Shown here: in pieces, positions 9,074-17,110 of the stretch
How positions within the stretch are numbered: position 1 is the stretch's first letter
How the letters are laid out: the number at the start of each line of letters is the position of its first letter
Source: Alkalihalobacterium sp048323755
GTDB lineage: Bacteria; Bacillota; Bacilli; Bacillales; Bacillaceae_F
DNA: 40,818 nucleotides
Assembly (NCBI RefSeq): GCF_048323755.1
Contig: NZ_JBLWFS010000031.1
Coordinates: 1 to 40,818, forward strand
Direction of reading: 5' to 3'
Notes under the pieces: model-generated
Told to the model about the DNA's origin: nothing
The model's input: the letters and a program-made list of their open reading frames with translations, nothing else
The model's database searches: none
Made by a program: the position numbers and the translations under genes

Positions 9074-9976
9074 TTATGATAAAGATATTATTTTGTATTT
9101 TAAGTCATAACGAACGGATGTTAGCTCCTCTGATACATCCCATAACCTCTTCATCGTTTCTTTGTTATAGACGGTTGGTTTAGGTACTTCGATTGTCGGC
9201 TTCCCGGTACGATTGCCTCGACCGTCGGGACCGATGTATTCTCCGCCCACTAATTTCTCATCTGTTGCTGCCATGATTGTAGGTAAGGCACCTTGTTCAG
9301 CAGACTGAGCAATTATTTTCATGAGGGGTTTGATATACCAGGGTGTAGTTTCTTTTCCTATTTTAAAGAGATTGGTCGATGATACGCCAGGATGTGCTGC
9401 GACACTAATCGTTTTATACCCATTCTCTTTCAAACGATCATCTAGCTCCTTAGCAAACAATAAGTTGGCTAGCTTACTCTGACTATAGAATTTCATCCCT
9501 TTATATCCTTTAGAACCATCCAAATTCTCAAAATCTATGACTCCACTTCGATGTGCTATGGAGCTTAATGTTACCACACGAGAACACTCTCCATTCTCGA
9601 GTAATGGAAGTAGCAGTCCTGTTAATGCAAAATGACCTAAATGATTACTACCAAACTGAAGTTCAAATCCATCTTCTGTTTTTGTATACGGTGGGAGCAT
9701 GACGCCTGCATTATTGATCAATAGATCTACTCTCTCATATTTCTTTGAAAATTCATCTGCAAACGCATGTACACTGGATAAGCTTGCTAAATCTAGCTTC
9801 ATGACCTCAATTTGCCCATCCGGATACATTTGAAGCAATTTTTTCTTTGCTTGTTCACCTTTATTTATCGTTCTTACGGCCATAATGACTGTATCTTTTG
9901 TACTGACAAAATACTTCGCTGTTTCAAAACCTAAACCACTATTTGCACCTGTAATGATTACTATTTTATTAGACAT
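9074..9976 (-). CDS. Short-chain dehydrogenase/reductase (retinol dehydrogenase-like)
   Basis: A 300-aa NAD(P)-dependent SDR. It has the TGANSGLG cofactor loop (residues 10-17), NNAG (88-91), catalytic Ser in TLSSIA near 138-139 and YSQSK with Tyr164 and Lys168. An Arg in VRTINKG after the second beta strand suggests NADP preference. Length and the AAHPGVSSTNL region match the light-dependent protochlorophyllide/retinol dehydrogenase-like group. The ATG at 9976, eight bases after AGGAG, is preferred over the upstream GTG. Substrate unknown. It stands alone between plus-strand debris and the dus gene. Confidence 0.9.
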   Translation of the reverse strand: MSNKIVIITGANSGLGFETAKYFVSTKDTVIMAVRTINKGEQAKKKLLQMYPDGQIEVMKLDLASLSSVHAFADEFSKKYERVDLLINNAGVMLPPYTKTEDGFELQFGSNHLGHFALTGLLLPLLENGECSRVVTLSSIAHRSGVIDFENLDGSKGYKGMKFYSQSKLANLLFAKELDDRLKENGYKTISVAAHPGVSSTNLFKIGKETTPWYIKPLMKIIAQSAEQGALPTIMAATDEKLVGGEYIGPDGRGNRTGKPTIEVPKPTVYNKETMKRLWDVSEELTSVRYDLKYKIISLS

Positions 9977-10079
9977 ATGGGACACTCCTAACAGCCAATT
10001 AACTGTTTACTATGAACTATAACTTTTTTGGACCGCAGTTTAACGTCCTACTTCGCCTTTACCTTAAATGGAGACACTA

Positions 10080-11069
10080 CTACTGTTCCCCGATTTCATC
10101 GATATCCTTTGATGTAAAACTATCGAGTAACTCACGCACTTCATCTGTTGACTCCGTGTTCATTAGTTCATTTCTTAAGCCACTTGCTCCTCGAAAACCT
10201 TTGACATATATCTTAAAAAAGCGATGAAGAGCCTTAAACGGACGTAGCTCTAATCCGGAGTATTTATCATGGAGATCCATATGCAATCGTAAAAGATCGA
10301 GTAATTCCTCACTACTATGATCTCTCGGCTCTTTTTCAAAGGCAAACGGATTATTGAAAATACCGCGGCCGATCATCACCCCATCCACACCATATTGGTT
10401 GGCGAGCTTCAACCCAGTTTGACGATCTAGAATATCGCCATTGATCGTCAATAGCGTATCAGGTGCCACTTGGTCACGAAGTTTCTTGATCTCCGGGATC
10501 AGCTCCCAATGAGCATCTACTTTGCTCATTTCATCTCTGGTGCGCAGATGAATGGAAAGATTAGCAATATCTTGTTTCAATATGTGTGTCAGCCATTCGT
10601 GCCATTCGTCGATCTCCGTGTAACCAAGCCTTGTCTTGACACTAACCGGCAATCCCCCGGCTTTTGCTGCTTGTATTAACTCGGCTGCAACTTCCGGACG
10701 ACGGATAAGGCCACTTCCCTTCCCATGCCGTGCCACATTAGGTACAGGACAGCCCATATTGATATCCACACCCCTAAACCCAAGTTCCGCCATACCAATA
10801 CTCATTTGCCGAAAGTGTTCAGGTTTATCTCCCCATATATGGGCTACAATGGGTTGTTCATCCTCTGTAAAAGTCAAACGCCCGCGTACACTTTTGTTTC
10901 CCTCGGGGTGACAATAACTCTCACTGTTTGCAAACTCTGTAAAAAACACATCCGGTCTGGCTGCCGCGCTTACTACATGACGAAAAACAACATCCGTTAC
11001 TTCTTCCATTGGTGCCAGTATAAAAAAAGGTCGTGGTAAATCACGCCAAAAATTATCTTTCATCTTCAA
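10080..11069 (-). CDS. dus: tRNA-dihydrouridine synthase
   Basis: A 329-aa FMN enzyme that reduces uridines in tRNA D-loops. Visible family features: the N-terminal LAPMEEVTDVVFR, MGCPVPNVARHGKGSGL with catalytic Cys107, VKTRLGY, HLRTRDEMSK (the His of the active site) and GVMIGRGIFNNPF, an FMN phosphate site. The start is probably the TTG at 11069, seven bases after AAAGGA; an ATG two codons in is the alternative. Monocistronic in this context. It resembles the additional Dus of Bacillus species (DusC-like) more than the copy linked to lysS, but this is a judgement. Confidence 0.9.
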   Translation of the reverse strand: MKMKDNFWRDLPRPFFILAPMEEVTDVVFRHVVSAAARPDVFFTEFANSESYCHPEGNKSVRGRLTFTEDEQPIVAHIWGDKPEHFRQMSIGMAELGFRGVDINMGCPVPNVARHGKGSGLIRRPEVAAELIQAAKAGGLPVSVKTRLGYTEIDEWHEWLTHILKQDIANLSIHLRTRDEMSKVDAHWELIPEIKKLRDQVAPDTLLTINGDILDRQTGLKLANQYGVDGVMIGRGIFNNPFAFEKEPRDHSSEELLDLLRLHMDLHDKYSGLELRPFKALHRFFKIYVKGFRGASGLRNELMNTESTDEVRELLDSFTSKDIDEIGEQ

Positions 11070-11323
11070 ATTCCAATCCTTTCATTATGGGATACCAGGC
11101 TAAACCTCTCCCCCAAGATAAAAATGTCCTTGCTTCTTTTAAACTTATACCATGCTTTAGCACTTTTTATCAAACTCTTGGGTGCCTGTGAACATGTTCA
11201 ACAATAACAATTGTGGATTTAGCTTCGATAAGCTCTAAAATCAGCATATCTGATTTCCAAAACAAATAAACGACCAACATGGTTGATCGTATTACTTATT
11301 GTGTATTTGCTACATATAAAAAT

Positions 11324-11953
11324 TTAAAACTCTAATTTAATAAACGGTTGAAAAAGCTTAATCCCTTTGCGGTTGACAGGAAGCCATTTCATATCACAAA
11401 GTAAATGGGAGGCATACCCGATCAACCCTGCTGCCATCAACATATCCATCCCCACAAACGCTTGGAATTCAGATAAAATCCAGCCAAAAAAGGCAAATCC
11501 CCAGATGCTGTGAGTGATGCCGCGGTGAGGCGCAAAGGCGGATATAATCATATAGATCGCAAGGCCGATAATCCAAAAGTGAGACAGTAAGATACCAACT
11601 ACTAATGTACATGAACCCGTGAGTATGAGCATGGATTTAGGCTTAATAATCAGTTGTGGTAATACGATTAAACTACATCCAATGACCATTCCTACTATTT
11701 TTTCTGATCCGTCCAATAGCCAATAGCCATATCCGGTAATCATTAATCCAACAATACCTAAAAAGGCATACACCAGCGTAACTGGGATCGTTAGTTTTCT
11801 AGTAATCTTACTGTTCGTATCCATATCAGGGATAATGGATGCTATTGCACAAGTTGTGACTATTCCTATCGTCTCAACCAGATCATATTTGCCGATGTAT
11901 GCAAAGGCTCCCCCTAGTGCGACACCGACTACTAAATGAGTTGATCCTTTCAT
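11324..11953 (-). CDS. YdjM/YbcI-like membrane-bound metal-dependent hydrolase family protein
   Basis: A 209-aa protein of the DUF457 type. The conserved elements are THLVVGV near the start (His6), SIIPDMD (acidic pair after helix 2), HRGITHSIWG (two His) and YASHLLCDM (His-Asp), together a metal-binding set in a membrane with about five helices. The biochemical role of the family is unsettled. The gene follows the 90-aa Zn-ribbon gene by 15 bases, so the two are probably one operon. Confidence 0.82.
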   Translation of the reverse strand: MKGSTHLVVGVALGGAFAYIGKYDLVETIGIVTTCAIASIIPDMDTNSKITRKLTIPVTLVYAFLGIVGLMITGYGYWLLDGSEKIVGMVIGCSLIVLPQLIIKPKSMLILTGSCTLVVGILLSHFWIIGLAIYMIISAFAPHRGITHSIWGFAFFGWILSEFQAFVGMDMLMAAGLIGYASHLLCDMKWLPVNRKGIKLFQPFIKLEF

Positions 11954-11968
11954 TGAACGTCCCTTCCA

Positions 11969-12241
11969 TTAAAACAAACTAATTTGTTCCTCAATCATTT
12001 TTGGCTTCTTTTCTTCAATCACTTCATTTTCTTCTTCTACAATTTGCTCTTCTTCTTCAAGGTCCATTAAATGATCTACTTCTTTAACTCTGCGAGGTTG
12101 ATAGTTAAACATGCCAAAATAGAAGCTGCAACTTGGACATTGATGTACTTTATTCGGCCTTAACCTTTTGGACAATTCCTTTCTTTCCTCGACGGATCGT
12201 TCTTCTTCTATGGCACATGTTCCACACATGAGAGATATCAA
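11969..12241 (-). CDS. Small Zn-ribbon protein with C-terminal clamp-binding-like motif
   Basis: A 90-aa protein. CGTC at residues 6-9 and CPSC at about 35-38 form a CxxC pair expected to bind zinc. Then comes a basic patch, an acidic Glu-rich middle (about 58-80) and the very C-terminal QISLF, which fits the QL(S/D)LF consensus for binding the DNA polymerase III beta clamp (DnaN). The start is taken as TTG (12241), with GAGAGG about ten bases upstream; an ATG four codons in is an alternative. I do not recognise the family. Operon with the YdjM-like gene. Confidence 0.65.
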   Translation of the reverse strand: MISLMCGTCAIEEERSVEERKELSKRLRPNKVHQCPSCSFYFGMFNYQPRRVKEVDHLMDLEEEEQIVEEENEVIEEKKPKMIEEQISLF

Positions 12242-12530
12242 TATAAACAGTCCTCTCTTTTGTCATTTGGTTAATCATAACATAATGATACGATCATACA
12301 TTCGTCTATGTGTGAATTATACCAGTATATAAATAAATAGAACACTCATTCTACTAAATTTATTAAATAAATTTACCGGTCTTCAATATAAGCTTCTGTT
12401 ATTAGCCAGGGAAAGCGACTTCAAAAATAGTTCTAGATTGAGGTTCGCTCGCCGTTAGCTTACACTATAAAAAAAATAGCGCCAACTTCTAACTAAATAG
12501 AAACTAGCACTTCGTCTTTTCGGTATACGT

Positions 12531-12740
12531 TTAGCGTGACGCTTTGGGTGGTTGGCATACGTCACATTTACGTTGATTATTATTTTTAAATTTAGTAAAT
12601 GTTTTTTCAAAATGGCTACCACATGCACATTTAAACAGTAACTTTTGAGAAAAACCCAAATATTCCGTCGATATCAACTTACTTTCCGAATTCTTCTCAA
12701 CAAATTCTTTAATTTTACCGATTGTCCATCGTTTATTCAT
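12531..12740 (-). CDS. Zn-ribbon ORF, copy A (probably unexpressed)
   Basis: Encodes 69 aa, with CAC-G and CDVCQP forming a Cys4 zinc ribbon and a TFTKFKNNNQRKC stretch like those repeated in intron-encoded HNH endonucleases. It differs from copy B at 33655 by five residues. The shared block spans 12470-12750 and stops exactly before the ribosome binding site: copy B has AGAGGTG upstream, whereas here that sequence is replaced by unrelated DNA joined to a fragment of a CPBP gene. The frame stays open to 12821 but that extension is chimeric. Confidence 0.55.
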   Translation of the reverse strand: MNKRWTIGKIKEFVEKNSESKLISTEYLGFSQKLLFKCACGSHFEKTFTKFKNNNQRKCDVCQPPKASR

Positions 12741-12785
12741 TCTCTTACACAGCAAAGTGGAACTGACCCCTTTACCTCTTGGTTT

Positions 12786-12870
12786 CATCGCTATTTTGCT
12801 AGGTTGATAAAAAAGGTTCATTTCACATGGTGAAATGAACCTTTTTCATTATCAACGAATCTTCAATAAC
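12786..12870 (+). repeat. Duplicated tail of the CPBP gene with its terminator
   Basis: The stretch matches 3238-3322: the last seven codons of the CPBP gene (reading AILLG then stop) and the following hairpin, here AAAGGTTCATTTCA with TGAAATGAACCTTT as a perfect stem (12810-12846). Substitutions in both stem arms are compensatory, so the terminator has been kept functional while the gene body is gone. Confidence 0.7.
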
Positions 12871-13026
12871 TATAGAGTTATTGAAAAAGAGAGTCGTATT
12901 AATTTTGTTAATTACTCTCTAATGTTATAAATGACTATAAATCAACTGTATCTAGTAAGGGAAACCTTGTTCTTAAAGGCTTCCCTTACTGTTAATTCAT
13001 TGCACAACGTTGAAGTTTATTAAGCC

Positions 13027-13815
13027 CTAATAATGAGTGGATTGTCTTTCCTTCCAATAGGCTTCTTTTCCATAGCTTCTATATAAATGTTCTTCATAGT
13101 CACGAGTAAACGGCATTCCTGGTTCATATGGAGGTGCATTTTTAATTTGGTCATTTGTTAGATGAACGGAAACTGTTTTTGTATACCAATCAACGCTTTG
13201 AATCGACTCTGGTGGTATTAATACTAACCTTCCTGGTAATATGGTACTTGTTTCTACCAGAATATAACGAACAAACCAGCTATCACCATCAATAACCAAG
13301 TCTGAAACACGTCCAATTTCGCCGTCTATTGCTTGTATCTTGTATCCTGTAAACTCACCTTGTATTTCGTTCATACTTCTTAAATGCGATTCTTTTTCTA
13401 GTTCTCTATCTAATGGATTTTTTATTTGACCACTATCGTAAGCATTTATTAACCCTCGTGGAGTTTGAAAAGAACCCCAAAGTCCTTGGTCTGCCCAATA
13501 ATAAGGCCAGTCAAAATAATCACTAATCATTCTTTCGTGCTTTTTCGATACCGGTTCTATTTCATTCACTTTCGGACTATCCTTAATCTTTTCTTTCGTT
13601 TCTTTAATTTCGACTTGGCGATTCAGCTCATTAATGTTGTCCATTCCAAGCGGAGAAACCAACACCTTTTTACCAGGTAACCACTTTAATGTGTCCACAA
13701 TTAAATAACGAACAATCCAATTCTCATCATCCATGTAAAGATCTTTTACCTTCCCTAATTCACCATCAGTTGCTTTTACATTATATTGCTTTAAGACAGA
13801 AGCAAAATGTAAAAT
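13027..13815 (-). CDS. Protein with two PRC-barrel domains, ATT start
   Basis: 262 aa if started at ATT (13815). Two PRC-barrel domains, about residues 8-75 and 125-195, share the pattern YxVxATDGExGKVxDLxxDDxxWxVRYLIVDT...LPGKxVLVxP. The first standard start (ATG 13734) would cut off a third of domain 1 including ATDGELGKVKD. The full domain reads back to an ATT five bases after GGAGGG; no ATG, GTG or TTG lies between the in-frame TGA at 13854 and that point. Either ATT initiates, as in infC, or the start has mutated. PRC barrels bind RNA-processing or photosynthetic partners, but the function in Bacillus is unknown. Confidence 0.75.
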   Translation of the reverse strand: MLHFASVLKQYNVKATDGELGKVKDLYMDDENWIVRYLIVDTLKWLPGKKVLVSPLGMDNINELNRQVEIKETKEKIKDSPKVNEIEPVSKKHERMISDYFDWPYYWADQGLWGSFQTPRGLINAYDSGQIKNPLDRELEKESHLRSMNEIQGEFTGYKIQAIDGEIGRVSDLVIDGDSWFVRYILVETSTILPGRLVLIPPESIQSVDWYTKTVSVHLTNDQIKNAPPYEPGMPFTRDYEEHLYRSYGKEAYWKERQSTHY

Positions 13816-14201
13816 AATATCCCTCCTATTTACTAGACTTATATATCCTTTTCACATTTTTCTTATAAGTAAACATGTTTATTTTTGTAAAATTATAAGG
13901 TCGTTTATGCCTAAATTCTATAACAATAGAAACCTCCTGTACCCACTTTTTATGATACATGAGGTCCTCGTAGGTTACTATTTAAGTGGAATAATGATTT
14001 GTGAACCACTCGTTATTTCATACGGAACAACCATTTCTTTGACTATTGCTGTTGGTTAATTTATTCTGATCAATTGTTGATAAGCGACAGCTCTTGATCG
14101 GCTATCGCATCCCATTAATGATAGATACAAAATCCTCAAAGTACTTCTTTAAATAACTTTTATAGTAAACTATTAGTATGTGCAAAAGGAGGCTCATTCT
14201 T
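13816..14201. other. 386-base gap
   Basis: No gene seen. It holds an imperfect hairpin around AACCTCCTGTACC / GGTCCTCGTAGGTT (13931-13978) and, near 14085-14115, a piece of the dispersed repeat (GGCTATCGCATCCC also at 38457-38470). The ribosome binding site AAAGGAGG of the next gene is at 14185-14192. Confidence 0.4.
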
Positions 14202-14822
14202 ATGAATTTACTGATTTTAGGTGCAACTGGACGAGTTGGAAGTCAAATAGTTGCTCATGCCCTTCATGACAGACATCATGTTACTGTATTAGTTCGCACT
14301 CCAGAGAAAATTCAAATAAAAAATCAAAATTTAACTATTTTTCAAGGTAATGTTTTAAATAAAGATGATATCGTACGTGCAATGCATGGGATTGATTTAG
14401 TTATTAGTGCTCTAAATACTGATGGTACCACCACTCTATCAGAAAGTATGCCACTAATTATCGAAGCAATGGAAAAAGAAGGTATAAAACGAATAATAAC
14501 TATAGGAACTGCAGGTATCCTGCAAAGTAGAACCACCGCAAATTTACTGCGTTATCAGTCAAGTGAATCAAAGCGTAAGTCAACCCGTGCAGCGAAAGAA
14601 CATCATAAAGTTTACGATATGCTTAAACATTCAACCCTCGAGTGGACGATTGTCTGTCCTACCTACTTGCCGGATGGAGAAAGGATTGGCAAATATCGTA
14701 TAGAGCGAGATTTCTTGCCAGAGGATGGAGTTGAAATATCTGTACCGGATACAGCAGAATTTACATTTAGCCAGATCAAGTCGAGCGATTATATAAAATC
14801 ACGTGTAGGTATTGCCTACTAA
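14202..14822 (+). CDS. NAD(P)-binding NmrA-like protein (YwnB-like)
   Basis: A 206-aa Rossmann-fold protein. LILGATGRVGSQI (residues 3-15) is the dinucleotide loop, VLVRTPEKI has an Arg for NADP, and DLVISAL and IITIGTAGIL follow the atypical SDR pattern. WTIVCPTYLPDGE matches the C-terminal substrate region of the YwnB/biliverdin reductase B-like group. The start is at the ATG nine bases after AAAGGAGG. It probably reduces or senses a small molecule; no substrate can be named. A terminator follows. Confidence 0.85.
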   Translation: MNLLILGATGRVGSQIVAHALHDRHHVTVLVRTPEKIQIKNQNLTIFQGNVLNKDDIVRAMHGIDLVISALNTDGTTTLSESMPLIIEAMEKEGIKRIITIGTAGILQSRTTANLLRYQSSESKRKSTRAAKEHHKVYDMLKHSTLEWTIVCPTYLPDGERIGKYRIERDFLPEDGVEISVPDTAEFTFSQIKSSDYIKSRVGIAY

Positions 14823-14850
14823 CAATATTCAATCACAAGGAATTCTAAGT

Positions 14851-14884
14851 AAAGAGATGTGTAAAAATAACATCTCTTTTTTTA
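14851..14884 (+). terminator. Rho-independent terminator after NmrA-like gene
   Basis: AAAGAGATGT and ACATCTCTTT form a perfect stem with a loop of nine bases and a run of T after it. Confidence 0.8.
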
Positions 14885-15077
14885 GTAAACTGGATCGTTA
14901 AAGTGAAATTATTCACATATTTTTTTACATTTAACCATTTATAACTAATTTATTCATGCATTCATCGACCTTACACTAAAAAGGAACGATCCTCTTTCTT
15001 AGAGAATTGTTCCAAGTATCTTTGATTGAAATATGAACATGTAAATCAGTTTTTTAAACAGCCGTTCTGCTTAAACA

Positions 15078-15383
15078 TTAAATTTTAACAAAATGAAACA
15101 TTTTCTGATCAATGACATCTCCAGCACTGTTATTCAAATATATGCGGTCACCTACTTCAAAAGGCTTTTGAAGTACGATAATGATTAGGGCCGCTATGTT
15201 TGTAAAAATTTCTCGCAACGCTATCGCTAACCCAGCAGAGATGAACCCTATATATATGGTTAAATCTAATCGTGCTTCTGACCATATCAAAGTTAATATT
15301 GCTACTATAATTGCAAAGTGCAGAAAATAGAGCCTTTTTCGCGTGGTATAGTAAGCGTTACTATCTTTAATACTCTTAAATGA
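15078..15383 (-). pseudogene. MscS-type mechanosensitive channel remnant
   Basis: The frame opens right after the stop of the CaCA gene and has no usable start. It encodes about 101 residues: YTTRKRLYFLHFAIIVAIL, then the pore-lining segment FISAGLAIALREIFTNIAAL and PFEVGDRIYL...GDVID, the hallmark of MscS beta domains. The family normally continues for at least 150 residues after this point; here it ends with FHFVKI and a stop. Both ends are lost. It sits downstream of the exchanger in the riboswitch operon. Confidence 0.75.
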
Positions 15384-16337
15384 TCAATTCCTAATAATGA
15401 TAAATATCATATAAGCTAGATAAGCTATTACTAACAAAGAACCTTCAATCTTACCAATTGTATATTTTGTTCTTGAAAATATTAGTAATAACACTGTTAA
15501 AATAATCATTAGAATCACATCAAAGAATAGTTTGCTATCTACATTAAGAGGGGATATTGTAGCCGCTGCCCCAAGAACAAATAAAATATTAAATATATTA
15601 CTGCCCACTATATTCCCAAGGGCAATGTCACTTTCTCTTTTAACCGCTGCTGTAATGGACGTAATTAATTCAGGTAATGATGTACCAACAGCTACAATAG
15701 TAAGCCCTACTAACGTCTCGCTCATACCAAATGAAACGGCAATTTCTGTTGCACCCTTAACAACAAGATCTCCGCCAAAAATAATGGCAGCCAAACCACC
15801 CAGGGTAAGTATTATATTCCTTCTCCACGAAGTAGCTTGAGTAGGGGGAATTGCAACATCTTGTTCTCTGCTGCGCCTTGCAACTTCAAAAATATAATAA
15901 AGAAAAATCGTAAAAAATAACAATAAAATTAAGCCGTCACTTCTCATCAAAAAATTAGAACTTAAGGACTGTAAAAACACATCACTTATTAAAACCAATA
16001 ACACTACACTTGCCAATAAGGTAAAAGGTATTTCTTTTTGAATAGTACTACTCTCAACACGTAAAGGTGTTATAAGTGCGGTTAACCCTACTACAAGAGT
16101 AATATTAAAAATATTACTCCCAACAACATTCCCAATAGCAACACCTGCATTTCCTTCTATGGCAGCTAAAACACTTACGGTTGCTTCAGGTGAACTTGTT
16201 CCAAAGGCTACAATCGTTAACCCTATTAAAAGCGGTGAAACACGTAATGCTTTCGCTATATTGGACGAACCTTTGACAAAGAGGTCAGCACCTTTTATAA
16301 GCAATGCAAACCCGACTAATAAGCCGATATATTCCAT
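15384..16337 (-). CDS. CaCA-family cation exchanger (YrbG-like)
   Basis: A 317-aa membrane protein with about ten helices in two inverted halves. Each half carries an alpha repeat: AFGTSSPEATVS...GNVVGSNIFN in the first and AVGTSLPELITS...GNIVGSNIFN in the second, the acidic ion-binding pair being Glu in each SxPE motif. The family exchanges Ca2+, and in some members Mn2+ or other cations, against Na+ or H+. The ATG at 16337, eight bases after AAGGA, is preferred over the one two codons upstream. It follows the kinase-like gene by 55 bases without a terminator and so falls under the yybP-ykoY riboswitch; manganese efflux is therefore a reasonable inference. Confidence 0.88.
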   Translation of the reverse strand: MEYIGLLVGFALLIKGADLFVKGSSNIAKALRVSPLLIGLTIVAFGTSSPEATVSVLAAIEGNAGVAIGNVVGSNIFNITLVVGLTALITPLRVESSTIQKEIPFTLLASVVLLVLISDVFLQSLSSNFLMRSDGLILLLFFTIFLYYIFEVARRSREQDVAIPPTQATSWRRNIILTLGGLAAIIFGGDLVVKGATEIAVSFGMSETLVGLTIVAVGTSLPELITSITAAVKRESDIALGNIVGSNIFNILFVLGAAATISPLNVDSKLFFDVILMIILTVLLLIFSRTKYTIGKIEGSLLVIAYLAYMIFIIIRN

Positions 16338-16392
16338 TACCATCTTCCTTTTTCATTTATATACGATATAGCCTTAACATTAAATAAAAACA

Positions 16393-17004
16393 TTATAAGA
16401 AAAAATGAAGAACCTTCCTCTTATATAGATAGGATATTCCATTCATGATCACTTTTGGAATTCTCTTTGGAAAAATTGTAGAACTATAATATTTATAGGC
16501 TTGTTTTAAATGCGCCCATTGTAAACAACTTCCTTTTTGTTGAAAACGAGCAACATCAATCAACTTGATTTTGCCTTCTGTTGTTAGCAGGATATTTCGC
16601 AAATGAATATCCGCAGGGTTTAACCCTTTTTCTTTTGCTAACTTGAGAGCATTGTCAATTTCAATAATGTGTTTATTTTTTATGATTATCCCTTTTTCTA
16701 AACAATTAAAAAGGGTGTATCCCTCAATAAAATCAATAACAAGGTAATTTTCTCCTGATTCATACATTGTGGGGTAAAATGGATTGCTCGATAAAATGTT
16801 ATAAACTTCTGCCTCCCTTTTTACAATAAAGGTATGAGAAGGAAAAAAGACCTTTAATACTAGATTTGTAGATTTAATTTTAAATGCAAATGCACTCCTC
16901 CCCATACCAATTAACTCCAGATCTTCATCTTTTTCAGATAAAACGACCTTTGACCCACTCTGGTTATATTTTACACTTTGAGCTAAATGACAATATTTTT
17001 TCAT
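16393..17004 (-). CDS. Small protein kinase-like protein (YrzF-like)
   Basis: A 203-aa kinase-fold protein. A glycine-rich stretch IGMGRSAFAFKI (from about residue 32), VLKVFF with the ATP-binding Lys, an Glu in KREAEVYNIL for the salt bridge, hinge VIDFIEGYTL, the catalytic loop NPADIHLRNILL (Asp and Asn present but the usual His-Arg-Asp is altered) and KLIDVARF instead of DFG. This matches the short Ser/Thr kinase-like YrzF/YbdM group of Bacillus. Start: ATG seven bases after AGGAG. It is the first gene after the Mn riboswitch; a link between this kinase group and manganese is not something I know to be described. Confidence 0.82.
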   Translation of the reverse strand: MKKYCHLAQSVKYNQSGSKVVLSEKDEDLELIGMGRSAFAFKIKSTNLVLKVFFPSHTFIVKREAEVYNILSSNPFYPTMYESGENYLVIDFIEGYTLFNCLEKGIIIKNKHIIEIDNALKLAKEKGLNPADIHLRNILLTTEGKIKLIDVARFQQKGSCLQWAHLKQAYKYYSSTIFPKRIPKVIMNGISYLYKRKVLHFFL

Positions 17005-17033
17005 ATTGCAACTCCTAAATCATATTTTTCCAA

Positions 17034-17110
17034 TCAAAAAAACCTCTACCACAATTGGTAAAGGTTTAGAAAAATATAAAAACCTTTACCTAGCTTTGGT
17101 AAAGGTCTTG
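17034..17110 (-). terminator. Tandem riboswitch-controlled terminators
   Basis: On the minus strand, GACCTTTACC and GGTAAAGGTT (17106-17081) form a hairpin followed by TTTTATATTTTT. Directly after, AACCTTTACC and GGTAGAGGTT (17067-17041) form a second hairpin followed by T run. The 5' arm of the first overlaps the aptamer's closing helix P1. The 3' arm of the first hairpin is perfectly complementary (10 bp) to the 5' arm of the second. Confidence 0.85.

Noticed and set aside
10470..11039. Three overlapping plus-strand frames
   Set aside because: They are shadows of the dus gene, whose motifs and codon use are clear on the minus strand.
11173..11260. Minus-strand frame reading MLILELIEAKSTIVIVEHVH
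   Set aside because: It faintly resembles the end of an ABC-F ATPase, but is 25 codons long with no supporting motif.
12160..12330. LexA box upstream of the Zn-ribbon/YdjM-like pair
   Set aside because: Strings such as CATTCGTCTATGTGTGAAT do not match the Bacillus GAAC-N4-GTTC consensus.
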